A DNA stretch of 8,837 bases from TC-15 sp034437275 (GCA_034437275.1 DAOTUD010000003.1:1-8837), one strand, 5' to 3'. Shown: positions 1 through 6,562, counted from the first letter of the stretch. The notes: generated by a model not told the origin, from the letters alone. Numbers and translations are program-made.

Positions 1-1
1 A

Positions 2-61
2 AAAGGAGATAGTCAAGCTCAAAACCAGTTCATCGACGGACTGTTTGGCTTAGTCGCGTAA
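2..61 (+). CDS. C-terminal tail of a gene entering from upstream (partial)
   Basis: The first 61 bases are open in one plus-strand frame and end at a TAA (59-61), giving a 19-residue tail that ends FIDGLFGLVA. The other two plus-strand frames close at 10-12 and 51-53. The tail has ordinary codon use and a mixed hydrophobic end, as expected for a real C-terminus, but it is too short to assign to a family. The next gene lies in the same frame just downstream, so the two may be co-transcribed towards the terminator at 470-509. Confidence 0.4.
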   Translation, partial: KGDSQAQNQFIDGLFGLVA

Positions 62-85
62 GCTCCTGGTCCCGGTTTAGCCTCT

Positions 86-427
86 TTGTGCTTCCTTGAT
101 TTCGGCATCCATTTTTTGCAACAGAACCCTTTTCGCTACCTGTATCGTGGTGAAGAAACGGAACGATTGGCTTTCGTGCCACGTGATCAAATGGAACGCA
201 TCATCGAAGATATCAACGAGGCTGAACGAGCGCTTGAGGAAGCTCTGTGGAACGCTAATTATGCACTCCACGAGGAAACCAACATCTTCTGTATGTGCCG
301 CTCCAACCCTATGGCGTTCCGCTCATCTTACGGTGAACCCATTCCAATCTATCGTATTCCTGGCGGTTACATGTTGCAGTTCAATCCGGAGTATTGTTTT
401 GCCCCGCACGAGATGGTCGTCGAGTAA
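86..427 (+). CDS. Small uncharacterised protein (up to 113 aa)
   Basis: I do not recognise this protein. The frame opens after the TAA at 59-61 and ends at TAA 425-427. The longest start is TTG at 86, with other candidates at TTG 116, TTG 167, GTG 176 and ATG 191. None has a convincing ribosome binding site, so the N-terminus is uncertain. The part after ATG 191 looks most clearly coding: an acidic helix (ERIIEDINEAERALEEAL), then a segment rich in Cys, Tyr and Pro (IFCMCRS, PIPIYRIPGGYMLQF). There is no signal peptide or membrane segment. A rho-independent terminator lies 43 bases after the stop, which supports a real transcription unit ending here. No homology is claimed. Confidence 0.55.
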   Translation: MCFLDFGIHFLQQNPFRYLYRGEETERLAFVPRDQMERIIEDINEAERALEEALWNANYALHEETNIFCMCRSNPMAFRSSYGEPIPIYRIPGGYMLQFNPEYCFAPHEMVVE

Positions 428-469
428 GCTGTTATTGCACATTCAGTTAGAGCAAATGATCCTATAAAT

Positions 470-509
470 GCCGGGGATAGGTCATAGACTTGTCCTCGGC
501 TTTGTGTTG
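470..509 (+). terminator. Rho-independent terminator
   Basis: Arm GCCGGGGATA (470-479) pairs with TGTCCTCGGC (491-500), a 10-bp stem with two G-T wobbles and an 11-base loop. The T-rich run TTTGTGTTG follows on the plus strand. It sits just after the small gene ending at 427 and would end its transcript. Confidence 0.75.
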
Positions 510-522
510 TAGTACTGATCGA

Positions 523-600
523 TCAGACTACGTTTTCGCTCTCCGACTTGCGCCCCAACCTGACCAGTTCGACCAGGGTTGATACTACTTGCAGCACCAT
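523..600 (-). pseudogene. N-terminal fragment of an IS transposase
   Basis: On the minus strand an ATG at 600-598 opens a 25-codon frame ending at TGA (525-523). The peptide begins MVLQVVSTLVELVRLGRKSE. This amphipathic Leu/Val-rich start followed by a charged segment resembles the N-terminus of integrase-type (rve) transposases, which usually goes on to a helix of the 'LEILLLRRQL' kind. Here that continuation is missing, so the gene is cut off after about 22 residues. The IS end at 712-674 lies 73 bases upstream, in the same relative order as the IS end and start codon at 6591-6737. The family call rests on pattern only. Confidence 0.4.
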
Positions 601-673
601 GAACCAGATCATACGGCTCCCTTTCCCAGTGATAGACACTCGACCATTCTACCAGCTGTTCGGGGTTCGATCC

Positions 674-712
674 CGCCTCACTTCACGGTTTCACGAGGTT
701 TTTGGGGGTACG
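674..712 (-). repeat. IS end, inverted copy of 6591-6629
   Basis: Read on the minus strand from 712 to 674 this begins CGTACCCC and ends GTGAGGCG. It matches 6591-6629 of the plus strand at 34 of 39 positions without gaps (hand alignment). The match stops abruptly on the outer side: 713 onwards does not resemble the bases before 6591. An abrupt boundary shared by two copies is what an IS terminus gives. On the outer side, position 713 begins the codons Arg-Pro-His-Gln of an integrase-type transposase, so this IS seems to have inserted into that gene. Confidence 0.65.
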
Positions 713-838
713 CGTCCACACCAGAGTCTGGCACAAGACAGCCCGTTAGGCTTGGAATCAGAGTCCGTTCAAGGTCCAATTCGCTGTCGAAATGTGCTCG
801 GAGGCATCATCCGTGACTACTATCGCGAGGCCGCGTAG
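713..838 (+). pseudogene. C-terminal fragment of an integrase-type (rve) transposase
   Basis: Frame 713-838 reads RPHQSLAQDSP, then GPIRC-RNVLGGIIRDYYREAA, then TAG. The RPHQSL block and the ending 'VLGG(I/L)..(D/E)Y.R.AA' are typical of the C-terminus of integrase-core transposases of the kind seen at 6737-7471. The catalytic core (all three acidic residues) is missing. The open frame continues upstream to about 548, but that part is IS DNA read in the wrong direction and should not be counted as protein. The break at 712/713 coincides with the IS end. This is an inactive relic. Confidence 0.7.
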
Positions 839-924
839 AGGCCAGCTTCTCGCTCAGAAAATAACCCGGTAGAGATTGGTTGTCGAAGTCTGCACTAAGA
901 TGCTCATTTCTGACCATCACGACG

Positions 925-1947
925 CTAACAGGAGGCCCGCTCGATTAAAGTAACCGGCAGCACAACATGCTGGGGCGTAAAATCCTCTTGGTGAAGCTGC
1001 GCATACAGTGTTTGAACGGCGATAACACCTTTTTCCACAATGGGCTGTTGAATCGTGGTCAACGGGGGGCAGACCAGCGCACTAGCCAGAATATCGTCAT
1101 AGCCCACTACAGCCACATTCTGAGGAATCGCAATGGCTAGTTCTTGGGCGGCCTGATACGCACCCAACGCAATTATATCGGCCATAGCAACTATCGCGGT
1201 CGGGGGATGCTTGAGCGAAAACAGATGCTGCGCGGCCTGGTATCCCCCAGCTCGGTCGCATTCACATTCGACCAATCGAATATTTCGATCCTTCATCGAC
1301 AGGCCAGCTTCGGCCAGCGCGCGTTGATAGCCATCGATGCGCCAGCGGAGCGTCCCCACGTATTCATCGTAATGCCCAAACACGCCCGAACGAATGCCGA
1401 GAATCGCGATGTTGGTGTGCCCCTTGGCCAGCACATGTCGCATCGCGAGATATGCGCCCTGTTCATTATCGACGTTGACACACGAATTGTCGTCGACGGG
1501 CTGGCTGTCGACCATCACGAACGGGACATCACGCTGTTGGAGCACTTGCATCGTGTCGCGGAAGGTTTCCAATCCCAACGTCAAAAACCCATCTACTGCC
1601 GCCTGGATGATCGCGCGCCGCAGGTTGCCCTTGACGGGAGGCACCAGCATGTAAGACAGTTCGACTTCCTCACACGCCAGGCTGACGCCTTCTAAAAATG
1701 TCAGAAAATGCGGGTTGCGGGTAATAAGCGAGAGCGGCTGCGGGACAAGAATGCCGATGTAGCCGGTTTCCCGCTTGCGAAGATTGCGCGCCAGCGGATT
1801 GGGACTGTAGCCCAGTTCTTCAGCAACAGCCAGAATCCGCGCCAACGTTTCCTCCGACAGTTGCTCCGGACGATTGAAGGCGTACGAGGCGGCGGTTTTG
1901 GAGACGCCGGCTTTCTCCGCAATTTCTTTCAGGGTGACTTTGGGCAT
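925..1947 (-). CDS. LacI-family transcriptional repressor
   Basis: A 340-residue DNA-binding regulator. Residues 3-25 form the LacI-type helix-turn-helix (VTLKEIAEKAGVSKTAASYA), residues 48-57 the hinge helix (SPNPLARNLR), and the rest a periplasmic-binding-protein-like effector domain with VGYDD (281-285) and TTIQQP (297-302). An upstream extension of the frame to 2061 exists but lies inside the GH13 gene. The start at 1947 places Met directly before the helix-turn-helix and two bases after the GH13 stop (TAA-CT-ATG), so it is probably translated by coupling. As the last gene of the operon it would be co-induced with the transport genes and give negative feedback. The probable targets are the TGAACCG-type palindromes at 6538-6562. 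The effector is inferred to be a malto-oligosaccharide or its breakdown product and cannot be read from sequence. Confidence 0.93.
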   Translation of the reverse strand: MPKVTLKEIAEKAGVSKTAASYAFNRPEQLSEETLARILAVAEELGYSPNPLARNLRKRETGYIGILVPQPLSLITRNPHFLTFLEGVSLACEEVELSYMLVPPVKGNLRRAIIQAAVDGFLTLGLETFRDTMQVLQQRDVPFVMVDSQPVDDNSCVNVDNEQGAYLAMRHVLAKGHTNIAILGIRSGVFGHYDEYVGTLRWRIDGYQRALAEAGLSMKDRNIRLVECECDRAGGYQAAQHLFSLKHPPTAIVAMADIIALGAYQAAQELAIAIPQNVAVVGYDDILASALVCPPLTTIQQPIVEKGVIAVQTLYAQLHQEDFTPQHVVLPVTLIERASC

Positions 1948-1949
1948 AG

Positions 1950-3356
1950 TTATCTCGTCGCGTCCGGCGTCAATACAAACGCGGATTGCGCCGGTAACTG
2001 GTCGAAAACTAACGTATTGTCGAAAGGAGTGAACGTCTGGCCCGTCAGGTGCTCGTACCATTGGTTTGCAGCGGTACCCGACGTAGTAGGCAGTGACACA
2101 GTGTAGTCTGCGCGTGCGTCGCGCGGGTTCAGCACGACGATGACCATATCATCATCCAATACCCGCTGATACGCATAAACGCCGTTGAATACGTGCACAG
2201 GTTCGAATGTACCGTCTGTTAGCGCTCTATGGCGATGCCGTAATTGTATCAGCTTCTGATACGCCGCGTGGAGGCGCCGGTTCTGACGCGAAGCGTCCCA
2301 GATCATTCCAGCGCGACACAAGGGATCATTGTCGCCAACCATCCCTATCTCGTCACCATAGTATACCAATGGAATGCCAATATAGGTCATTTGGAATACA
2401 ACGGCGATCAGCATACGCTTGACATCTTCGCCACACAGAGTCAGAAAACGCGGCGTATCATGGCTGCCCAGCAGTGTCAGGTGATAGGGCGCTGCTGGGC
2501 CGTGTTCCTGGCGCAAACACGCCAGTTCATAATCAAAGTCTTCGGCATCCATATGATCCCAGGCGCAGTAGTCCAAAATCGCGTTCCGGAGGCGATAGTT
2601 CATCACGCCGTGCACCGTGTCCCCGGCTTGCCAGGGCCACGCGCTGCGCCATTCTTCCGCCACCAAGTATGCATCTGGCCTGGTCTCCAGTGCCGCCCGA
2701 CGGAATTCACGCCAGAAGGACAGCGGCACCTTCCAGGGCACATCGAGCCGCCAGCCGTCTGCCCCCTGCTCCAGCCAGTAGCGTGTCACGCGCAGCAGGT
2801 AATCACGTACTGCCGGATGTTCCGTGTTGAGTTTGGGCAAAAATGGCGCGCCACCGCACGTCTGGAAGTTTGGCGGATCGAACTCGACCGGAAAGCCACG
2901 CACCGTGAACCACTCCCAATATGACGAGTTGGGGCCGTTCTGGCAGACATCCTGGAAGGGGTCGAAGCCGTCGCCACAATGGTTAAAGACCGCATCCAGA
3001 ATCAGTCGCATATCCCGCGCATTCAGATCACGCACCAGCCCGTGGAAATCGTCCAGGGTGCCGGCAGCAGGATCGATCGCGAAGTAGTCCGAAATGTCGT
3101 AGCGGTGGTTAGTCTGCGCGCGGAAGAACGGCGTACAGTACAGCGCGGTGATGCCCAACTGTTGCAGGTAATCGAGCCGCGCACGAATACCGGCCAGGTC
3201 GCCGCCAAAGAAGTTCTCGCGCGTCGGTACGCTGTCCCAGGAGACGGTTCCGGCTGGATCGTTAGCCGTATCGCCATTAAAAAAGCGCTCCGGGAAGATG
3301 TGGTAAAAAACGGCGTAGCGAGCCCATTCTGGCGCGTCCCAACTGTGAGCAGTCAT
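1950..3356 (-). CDS. GH13 alpha-glucan hydrolase, neopullulanase/cyclomaltodextrinase-like (GH13_20-like)
   Basis: A 468-residue enzyme with no signal peptide, so cytoplasmic. The GH13 conserved regions are in order: region I DAVFNH (121-126), region V LPKLN (173-177), region II GWRLDVPWK (201-209) with nucleophile Asp205, region III AEEW (233-236) with probable acid/base Glu234, and region IV GSHDTPR (297-303) with Asp300. The LPKLN block and VFYHIFPERFFNGD near the start are typical of the neopullulanase/maltogenic amylase subfamily, which cleaves cyclodextrins, pullulan or malto-oligosaccharides. Unlike classic members (about 580 residues) it lacks the N-terminal CBM34 domain and begins at the catalytic barrel. 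Region II has VPWK where the subfamily usually has VANE, so specificity may differ. The start at 3356 is preceded by GAGG and lies seven bases after the permease stop. It follows the permease genes and precedes the regulator in one operon. Confidence 0.9.
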   Translation of the reverse strand: MTAHSWDAPEWARYAVFYHIFPERFFNGDTANDPAGTVSWDSVPTRENFFGGDLAGIRARLDYLQQLGITALYCTPFFRAQTNHRYDISDYFAIDPAAGTLDDFHGLVRDLNARDMRLILDAVFNHCGDGFDPFQDVCQNGPNSSYWEWFTVRGFPVEFDPPNFQTCGGAPFLPKLNTEHPAVRDYLLRVTRYWLEQGADGWRLDVPWKVPLSFWREFRRAALETRPDAYLVAEEWRSAWPWQAGDTVHGVMNYRLRNAILDYCAWDHMDAEDFDYELACLRQEHGPAAPYHLTLLGSHDTPRFLTLCGEDVKRMLIAVVFQMTYIGIPLVYYGDEIGMVGDNDPLCRAGMIWDASRQNRRLHAAYQKLIQLRHRHRALTDGTFEPVHVFNGVYAYQRVLDDDMVIVVLNPRDARADYTVSLPTTSGTAANQWYEHLTGQTFTPFDNTLVFDQLPAQSAFVLTPDATR

Positions 3357-3363
3357 ATCAGCC

Positions 3364-4188
3364 TCATTCTTTCAACCCGGTATGAGCTATGCTTTCGATA
3401 AACCAGCGCTGGCCGATCAAAAAAGCCAGGATCGTGGGGATGGTCGCGGTGACGGTGCCGGCCATCAACAGCGTCCACTGGGTGCCATAACGCCCCTGGA
3501 ACATCGCCAACCCCAACTGCACGGTGCGCATTTCGGGATCGTTGATGACAACTAGCGGCCACAGGAATTCATTCCACGCGAACAGAAACGCAAAAACGCC
3601 CAGCGTAACCAGCCCCGGCCCCGACAGCGGCAACAGAATGCGCCACCACACGCCGAGCCGGCTGCACCCATCGATCAGCGCGGCGTCATCCAATTCGGTT
3701 GAGATGCTCTCGTAATACTGGCGCATCAAAAAAATGCCAAACGCGCTGAACATCCGCGGGATGATCATGGCCTGATAGGTGTCCACCCACCCGAACCGGT
3801 CGATCAGCAGGTAGGACGGAATGAGAATCGCATGGAAGGGAACCATCATGGTGCCCAAAAACAGCATGAAGATCACTTCCTTGCCGCGAAACCTCAGCCG
3901 GGCAAAAGCATAGGCCGCCAGCGAACAGATCACCACTTGTCCGGCAGTGATGCCAAACGTCACAATCGCGGAATTCAGATAGTAGCGTTCAAAGGACGCG
4001 GATTTCCACGCCTTCTGGTAGTTTTCCACTTCGAACCTGGTGGGAATCAAGTATGGCTCGGAGTAGGTAAGTTCCTTGGGCTTAAGCGACAGCGTGAGCA
4101 TCCACATGTACGGCACGATCACGACCAGCGCCCCGCCGATCAGGATCGCATGCACAACTGTGTGATTGAGGACTTCCCGTACTCTCAT
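3364..4188 (-). CDS. CUT1 sugar ABC transporter permease, MalG-type
   Basis: A 274-residue inner-membrane permease. Hydrophobic segments lie at about 11-33, 72-95, 105-127, 138-156, 193-213 and 240-260. The EAA loop that contacts the ATPase is at 168-188 (DAALIDGCSRLGVWWRILLPL). Such proteins pair with a MalF-type subunit to form the channel for oligosaccharides. The frame could start 11 codons earlier (4221), but ATG 4188 overlaps the stop of the previous gene in a classic ATGA arrangement and starts the usual short cytoplasmic N-terminus, so 4188 is preferred. It is translationally coupled to the MalF-type gene, with the GH13 gene seven bases downstream. Confidence 0.93.
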   Translation of the reverse strand: MRVREVLNHTVVHAILIGGALVVIVPYMWMLTLSLKPKELTYSEPYLIPTRFEVENYQKAWKSASFERYYLNSAIVTFGITAGQVVICSLAAYAFARLRFRGKEVIFMLFLGTMMVPFHAILIPSYLLIDRFGWVDTYQAMIIPRMFSAFGIFLMRQYYESISTELDDAALIDGCSRLGVWWRILLPLSGPGLVTLGVFAFLFAWNEFLWPLVVINDPEMRTVQLGLAMFQGRYGTQWTLLMAGTVTATIPTILAFLIGQRWFIESIAHTGLKE

Positions 4189-5123
4189 GTGCGCTGCCCC
4201 CGAACGCCAAACACGATCCATTGCACCATCGTAATCGCAAACACAATAGCGAAAATCACCCAGGCAATAGCCGACGCCTGCCCCATATTGAAGTAGCGAA
4301 AAGCCTGGTTATACAGCAGCAGGCCGATAACCTCGGTGGTGTGTAATGGGCCGCCGCTGGTCATCACATACACCACATCGAAGATCAGGAACGAGTCGAT
4401 GATCGACATGATGACCAACAACAAGGTGATAGGGGCAATCAACGGCACGGTGATATTCCAGAAACAGCGCAGCGCGCCCGCCCCGTCCACCCGGGCCGCT
4501 TCATAATACACCGCCGGAATGCCTTGCAAGCCAGCCAGGTAGATCACGATGTTGAAGCCGAGCCGCTTCCAGATGCCAACGACCATGATTACGCGCAAGG
4601 CCCAATCGGGGTTACGGAGCCAGGTTGGTTTGGGCGGCGTCACGCCAACGTCGCGCAGAAAGATGTCGACATAACCGGTATAGGGCGTCATCAAATAGCG
4701 CCAGACAATGGCCACGGCAATCGTCGAGGTCACAACCGGCAAAAAGAACAGCACACGGTAGAGCGTCTGTCCCCGGATGCCACTGTTGAGCAGCACGGCC
4801 AGCACCAGCCCCAGCGCAATGCTGAACACGGTGACGCCGACAGTATAGATAACCGTCACTTTCAGCGAGTTGGTAAACTCAGATGACTGCAAAAACGTGG
4901 TGTAATGGTTGAACCCGACAAATTGTCTATCCGGACTGAAGCCATCCCATTCGAGCAGGCTGAGATAGCCCGAAAAAAACAACGGATACAGGTTGAAGAC
5001 CAGAAAAAGGATCGCGGCAGGCGTCAGCGCGATGATCGCTGTGCTGATGTCACCCTGTTGATTGGCATGCTGCCAGTTTGTTTTGACGCGGGTGTAAGTT
5101 CTTTTGACCTGAGTGATCGCCAT
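4185..5123 (-). CDS. CUT1 sugar ABC transporter permease, MalF-type
   Basis: A 312-residue inner-membrane permease without the long periplasmic loop of enteric MalF. Hydrophobic segments lie at about 27-52, 88-112, 121-143, 175-198, 228-252 and 283-306. The EAA loop is at 206-231 (YYEAARVDGAGALRCFWNIT, then VPLIAP). The open frame extends to 5201, but the start at ATG 5123 (MAITQVKRTY) gives a normal N-terminus. An AGGGG about 11 bases upstream could be the ribosome binding site, a little further away than usual. It follows the binding-protein gene after a 102-base gap that holds a hairpin, and its stop overlaps the start of the MalG-type gene by four bases. No ATPase gene is in the cluster. 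Confidence 0.93.
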   Translation of the reverse strand: MAITQVKRTYTRVKTNWQHANQQGDISTAIIALTPAAILFLVFNLYPLFFSGYLSLLEWDGFSPDRQFVGFNHYTTFLQSSEFTNSLKVTVIYTVGVTVFSIALGLVLAVLLNSGIRGQTLYRVLFFLPVVTSTIAVAIVWRYLMTPYTGYVDIFLRDVGVTPPKPTWLRNPDWALRVIMVVGIWKRLGFNIVIYLAGLQGIPAVYYEAARVDGAGALRCFWNITVPLIAPITLLLVIMSIIDSFLIFDVVYVMTSGGPLHTTEVIGLLLYNQAFRYFNMGQASAIAWVIFAIVFAITMVQWIVFGVRGQRT

Positions 5124-5168
5124 AGTAGCTGGTGCCCCTATGCATGCTGCGAATGAGACCAAGAGGCC

Positions 5169-5195
5169 GGTGAGGGGACAGGAAGCACCCTCACC
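5169..5195 (-). promoter_or_regulatory. Intercistronic hairpin between binding-protein and permease genes
   Basis: GGTGAGGG (5169-5176) pairs with CCCTCACC (5188-5195), an 8-bp stem with an 11-base loop. In the minus-strand mRNA it comes 30 bases after the binding-protein stop. The bases after it (GGCCTCTTGGTCTC) are only weakly U-rich, so it looks like a leaky terminator or an mRNA stabiliser rather than a full stop. Such structures are known between malE- and malF-like genes, where they let the binding protein be made in excess over the permeases. Confidence 0.5.
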
Positions 5196-5225
5196 AGCCA
5201 CACAAGTATTGTGGATGTACGGGGC

Positions 5226-6485
5226 TTAACGAAGCAGCGCGTTAACGGAGATTTCAGCCGCTTCAAGCGCTTCCTCGGGGCTCATCTGCCCATACAGCGC
5301 CTGCTCCATCATGCTCGAGAAGACATCCGAGAGTTCTGGATACACTTCAACCGGTGGGCGGTTGTGGGCATACTGCTGCATTTCGACGAACGGCATCAGG
5401 CGTGGTTCGGTGTCACTGACCCACGTCTGGTACTCTGAGTTCGTGGCTACAGCATCACGCACCGGCATAAACCCGGTCATCATGTCCCATTCCATCTGGA
5501 TTTCTGGGCTGGTGAACCAGTTGATGAAGTCCCAGGCGGCTTGCTGTTTGGCCTCGTCTTCGCTCATGATAAAGATGTGCTCGCCGCCCATGTTGGTGGC
5601 AGGCTCACCATCTTCAGGATAGGGCATGACAGCCGTGCTGAACTCAAAGGGCGCAGTATCGGCCCAAATGCTCACCATCCAGGTGCCGTCCATCACCATG
5701 CACGCTTGCCCCTGGCCGAACAAGCCCCAATCGGAGAGCATGTATGCCTCAGATTCAATCAGGTCCAGCCAGTAGTTGAGCGCCTTCAGGCCGGCTTCTG
5801 AATTAAACGCGGCGGCTGACAGATCATCGGTCAAAAAATCACCGCCAGCTTGCCACAGGTACACTTGGAACTGCCAGGTCAAGCCTTCGCCTGGCAGCGT
5901 ATAGAGCTCCATACCCACAATCCCCTGACCAGGGTTAGCGCAGGTGGTGGCAGCCTCTTTCAGTTCAGCCCAGGTCGTAGGTGGGTTGGCGGGGTCCAGA
6001 CCCGCGGCCTCGAACAGGTCATTGTTGATGAAGAGTTCCAGGTTATTGGTGCTGACAGGCAGTCCATAGAGTTGGCCATCATATGTATCGACATCCAGCA
6101 GGGCCGGGTAAAAATCGTCGATATTCATCTCCGACGCTTCGACAAAGTTATCCAGCGGTGTGAGCGTCCCAGAATCCGCCAGCAACGGCATCCAGGCCAT
6201 ATCCGCGGCAGCGATATCTGGCGCGTCACCACCCGCGACCGCGATCTGGAGTTTGGGCAGCAGTTCGCCCCAGCCGATGAAGACGTTTTCAACTTCGACG
6301 TCTGGGTTTTCCGCATTGTAGCGGTCAATAAGCTGCTGGATAGCTTCGCCATTGTTGCCATCCCAGTAATTCCAAAACGTGATCTTGATAGGGTCTTGTG
6401 CTGCGGCAGGTGTGGCAGATGTGGTCTGCCAGGCAAGAGGGGTTACCAAAGCGAGAAGAAGGAATAATACGAAACACTTTTTCAT
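5226..6485 (-). CDS. ABC transporter sugar-binding protein (SBP_bac_1-type, CUT1)
   Basis: A 419-residue extracytoplasmic solute-binding protein that delivers an oligosaccharide to the permeases encoded downstream. Residues 1-30 are a signal peptide: MKK, a hydrophobic core (FVLFLLLALV), then a small-residue stretch ending ATPAAAQ. There is no lipobox, because the only early Cys (residue 4) lies before the hydrophobic core. Secretion and type I cleavage are therefore predicted rather than lipid anchoring. The mature part begins with the typical KITFWNYWDG and includes GGDAPDI (85-91), LYGLPVSTNNLELFINNDLF (139-158) and DGTWMVS (266-272), with many Trp residues suited to sugar stacking. Only two cysteines (182, 262) remain in the mature chain and may form a disulfide. 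The frame extends 13 codons upstream, but ATG 6485 has a perfect AAAGGAG eight bases before it. First gene of the operon. Confidence 0.95.
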   Translation of the reverse strand: MKKCFVLFLLLALVTPLAWQTTSATPAAAQDPIKITFWNYWDGNNGEAIQQLIDRYNAENPDVEVENVFIGWGELLPKLQIAVAGGDAPDIAAADMAWMPLLADSGTLTPLDNFVEASEMNIDDFYPALLDVDTYDGQLYGLPVSTNNLELFINNDLFEAAGLDPANPPTTWAELKEAATTCANPGQGIVGMELYTLPGEGLTWQFQVYLWQAGGDFLTDDLSAAAFNSEAGLKALNYWLDLIESEAYMLSDWGLFGQGQACMVMDGTWMVSIWADTAPFEFSTAVMPYPEDGEPATNMGGEHIFIMSEDEAKQQAAWDFINWFTSPEIQMEWDMMTGFMPVRDAVATNSEYQTWVSDTEPRLMPFVEMQQYAHNRPPVEVYPELSDVFSSMMEQALYGQMSPEEALEAAEISVNALLR

Positions 6486-6493
6486 TGCAGATT

Positions 6494-6500
6494 CTCCTTT
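6494..6500 (-). promoter_or_regulatory. Ribosome binding site of the sugar-binding protein gene
   Basis: On the minus strand AAAGGAG (6500-6494) stands eight bases before ATG 6485. It is the strongest Shine-Dalgarno sequence of the operon. It decides the start against the longer frame to 6524, and it fits the need for high expression of a binding protein. Confidence 0.85.
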
Positions 6501-6508
6501 ATGCAGAC

Positions 6509-6524
6509 TTGACAAGTATGTCAA
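6509..6524. promoter_or_regulatory. 16-bp palindrome TTGACA-N4-TGTCAA in the operon leader
   Basis: TTGACA (6509-6514) and TGTCAA (6519-6524) are perfect inverted repeats around AGTA. The site lies in the 5' leader, between the predicted transcription start (about 6550) and the ribosome binding site. It could bind a second dimeric regulator or act as a roadblock operator. It differs from the LacI-type sites just upstream. Use as a -35 box is unlikely because no good -10 follows on either strand. Confidence 0.4.
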
Positions 6525-6537
6525 CTACAGATTTAGA

Positions 6538-6562
6538 TGAACCGGTTCACTGAACCGATTAA
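6538..6562. promoter_or_regulatory. Tandem LacI-type operators
   Basis: TGAACCGGTTCA (6538-6549) is a perfect 12-bp palindrome with the central CG usual for LacI-family operators. One base later TGAACCGATTAA (6551-6562) repeats its left half and keeps part of the right. The second copy overlaps the -10 box and the first covers the likely transcription start, so a bound repressor would block polymerase. The probable ligand is the LacI protein encoded at the end of the operon. This pairing is inferred. Confidence 0.65.

Larger units (their letters stand above)
428..924. other. Gap between genes: terminator plus IS remnants
   Basis: This 497-base stretch has no intact gene. It holds the terminator at 470-509, a 12-bp perfect palindrome CTGATCGATCAG at 515-526 of unknown role, and a transposase N-terminal scrap (523-600, minus). 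These are followed by an IS end (674-712) and the C-terminal scrap of an integrase-type transposase (713-838, plus). Positions 839-924, between that scrap and the end of the LacI gene, show neither a clear hairpin nor a terminator for the sugar operon. Confidence 0.6.

Noticed and set aside
548..712. Upstream part of the plus-strand frame that ends at 838
   Set aside because: Only the part from 713 matches a transposase C-terminus. The part before it is IS-end DNA and an N-terminal scrap read on the wrong strand, so a 96-residue protein is not supported.
839..924. Search for a terminator of the sugar operon and a right IS end matching 6591-6629
   Set aside because: No stable hairpin with a U-run was found on the minus strand, and the reverse complement of this stretch does not resemble the 39-bp IS end.
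1948..2061. N-terminal extension of the LacI gene to 2061
   Set aside because: It would overlap the GH13 coding region by over 100 bases and add 38 residues before a helix-turn-helix that normally starts at the N-terminus.
2244..2924. Plus-strand frame of 226 codons opposite the GH13 gene
   Set aside because: It is antisense to a gene with all five conserved GH13 regions and shows no domain of its own.
6509..6537. TTGACA at 6509 as a plus-strand -35 box
   Set aside because: Seventeen bases on, the -10 would be TTTAGA, a poor match, and no plus-strand gene begins until 6737. The repeat is better explained as a palindrome.
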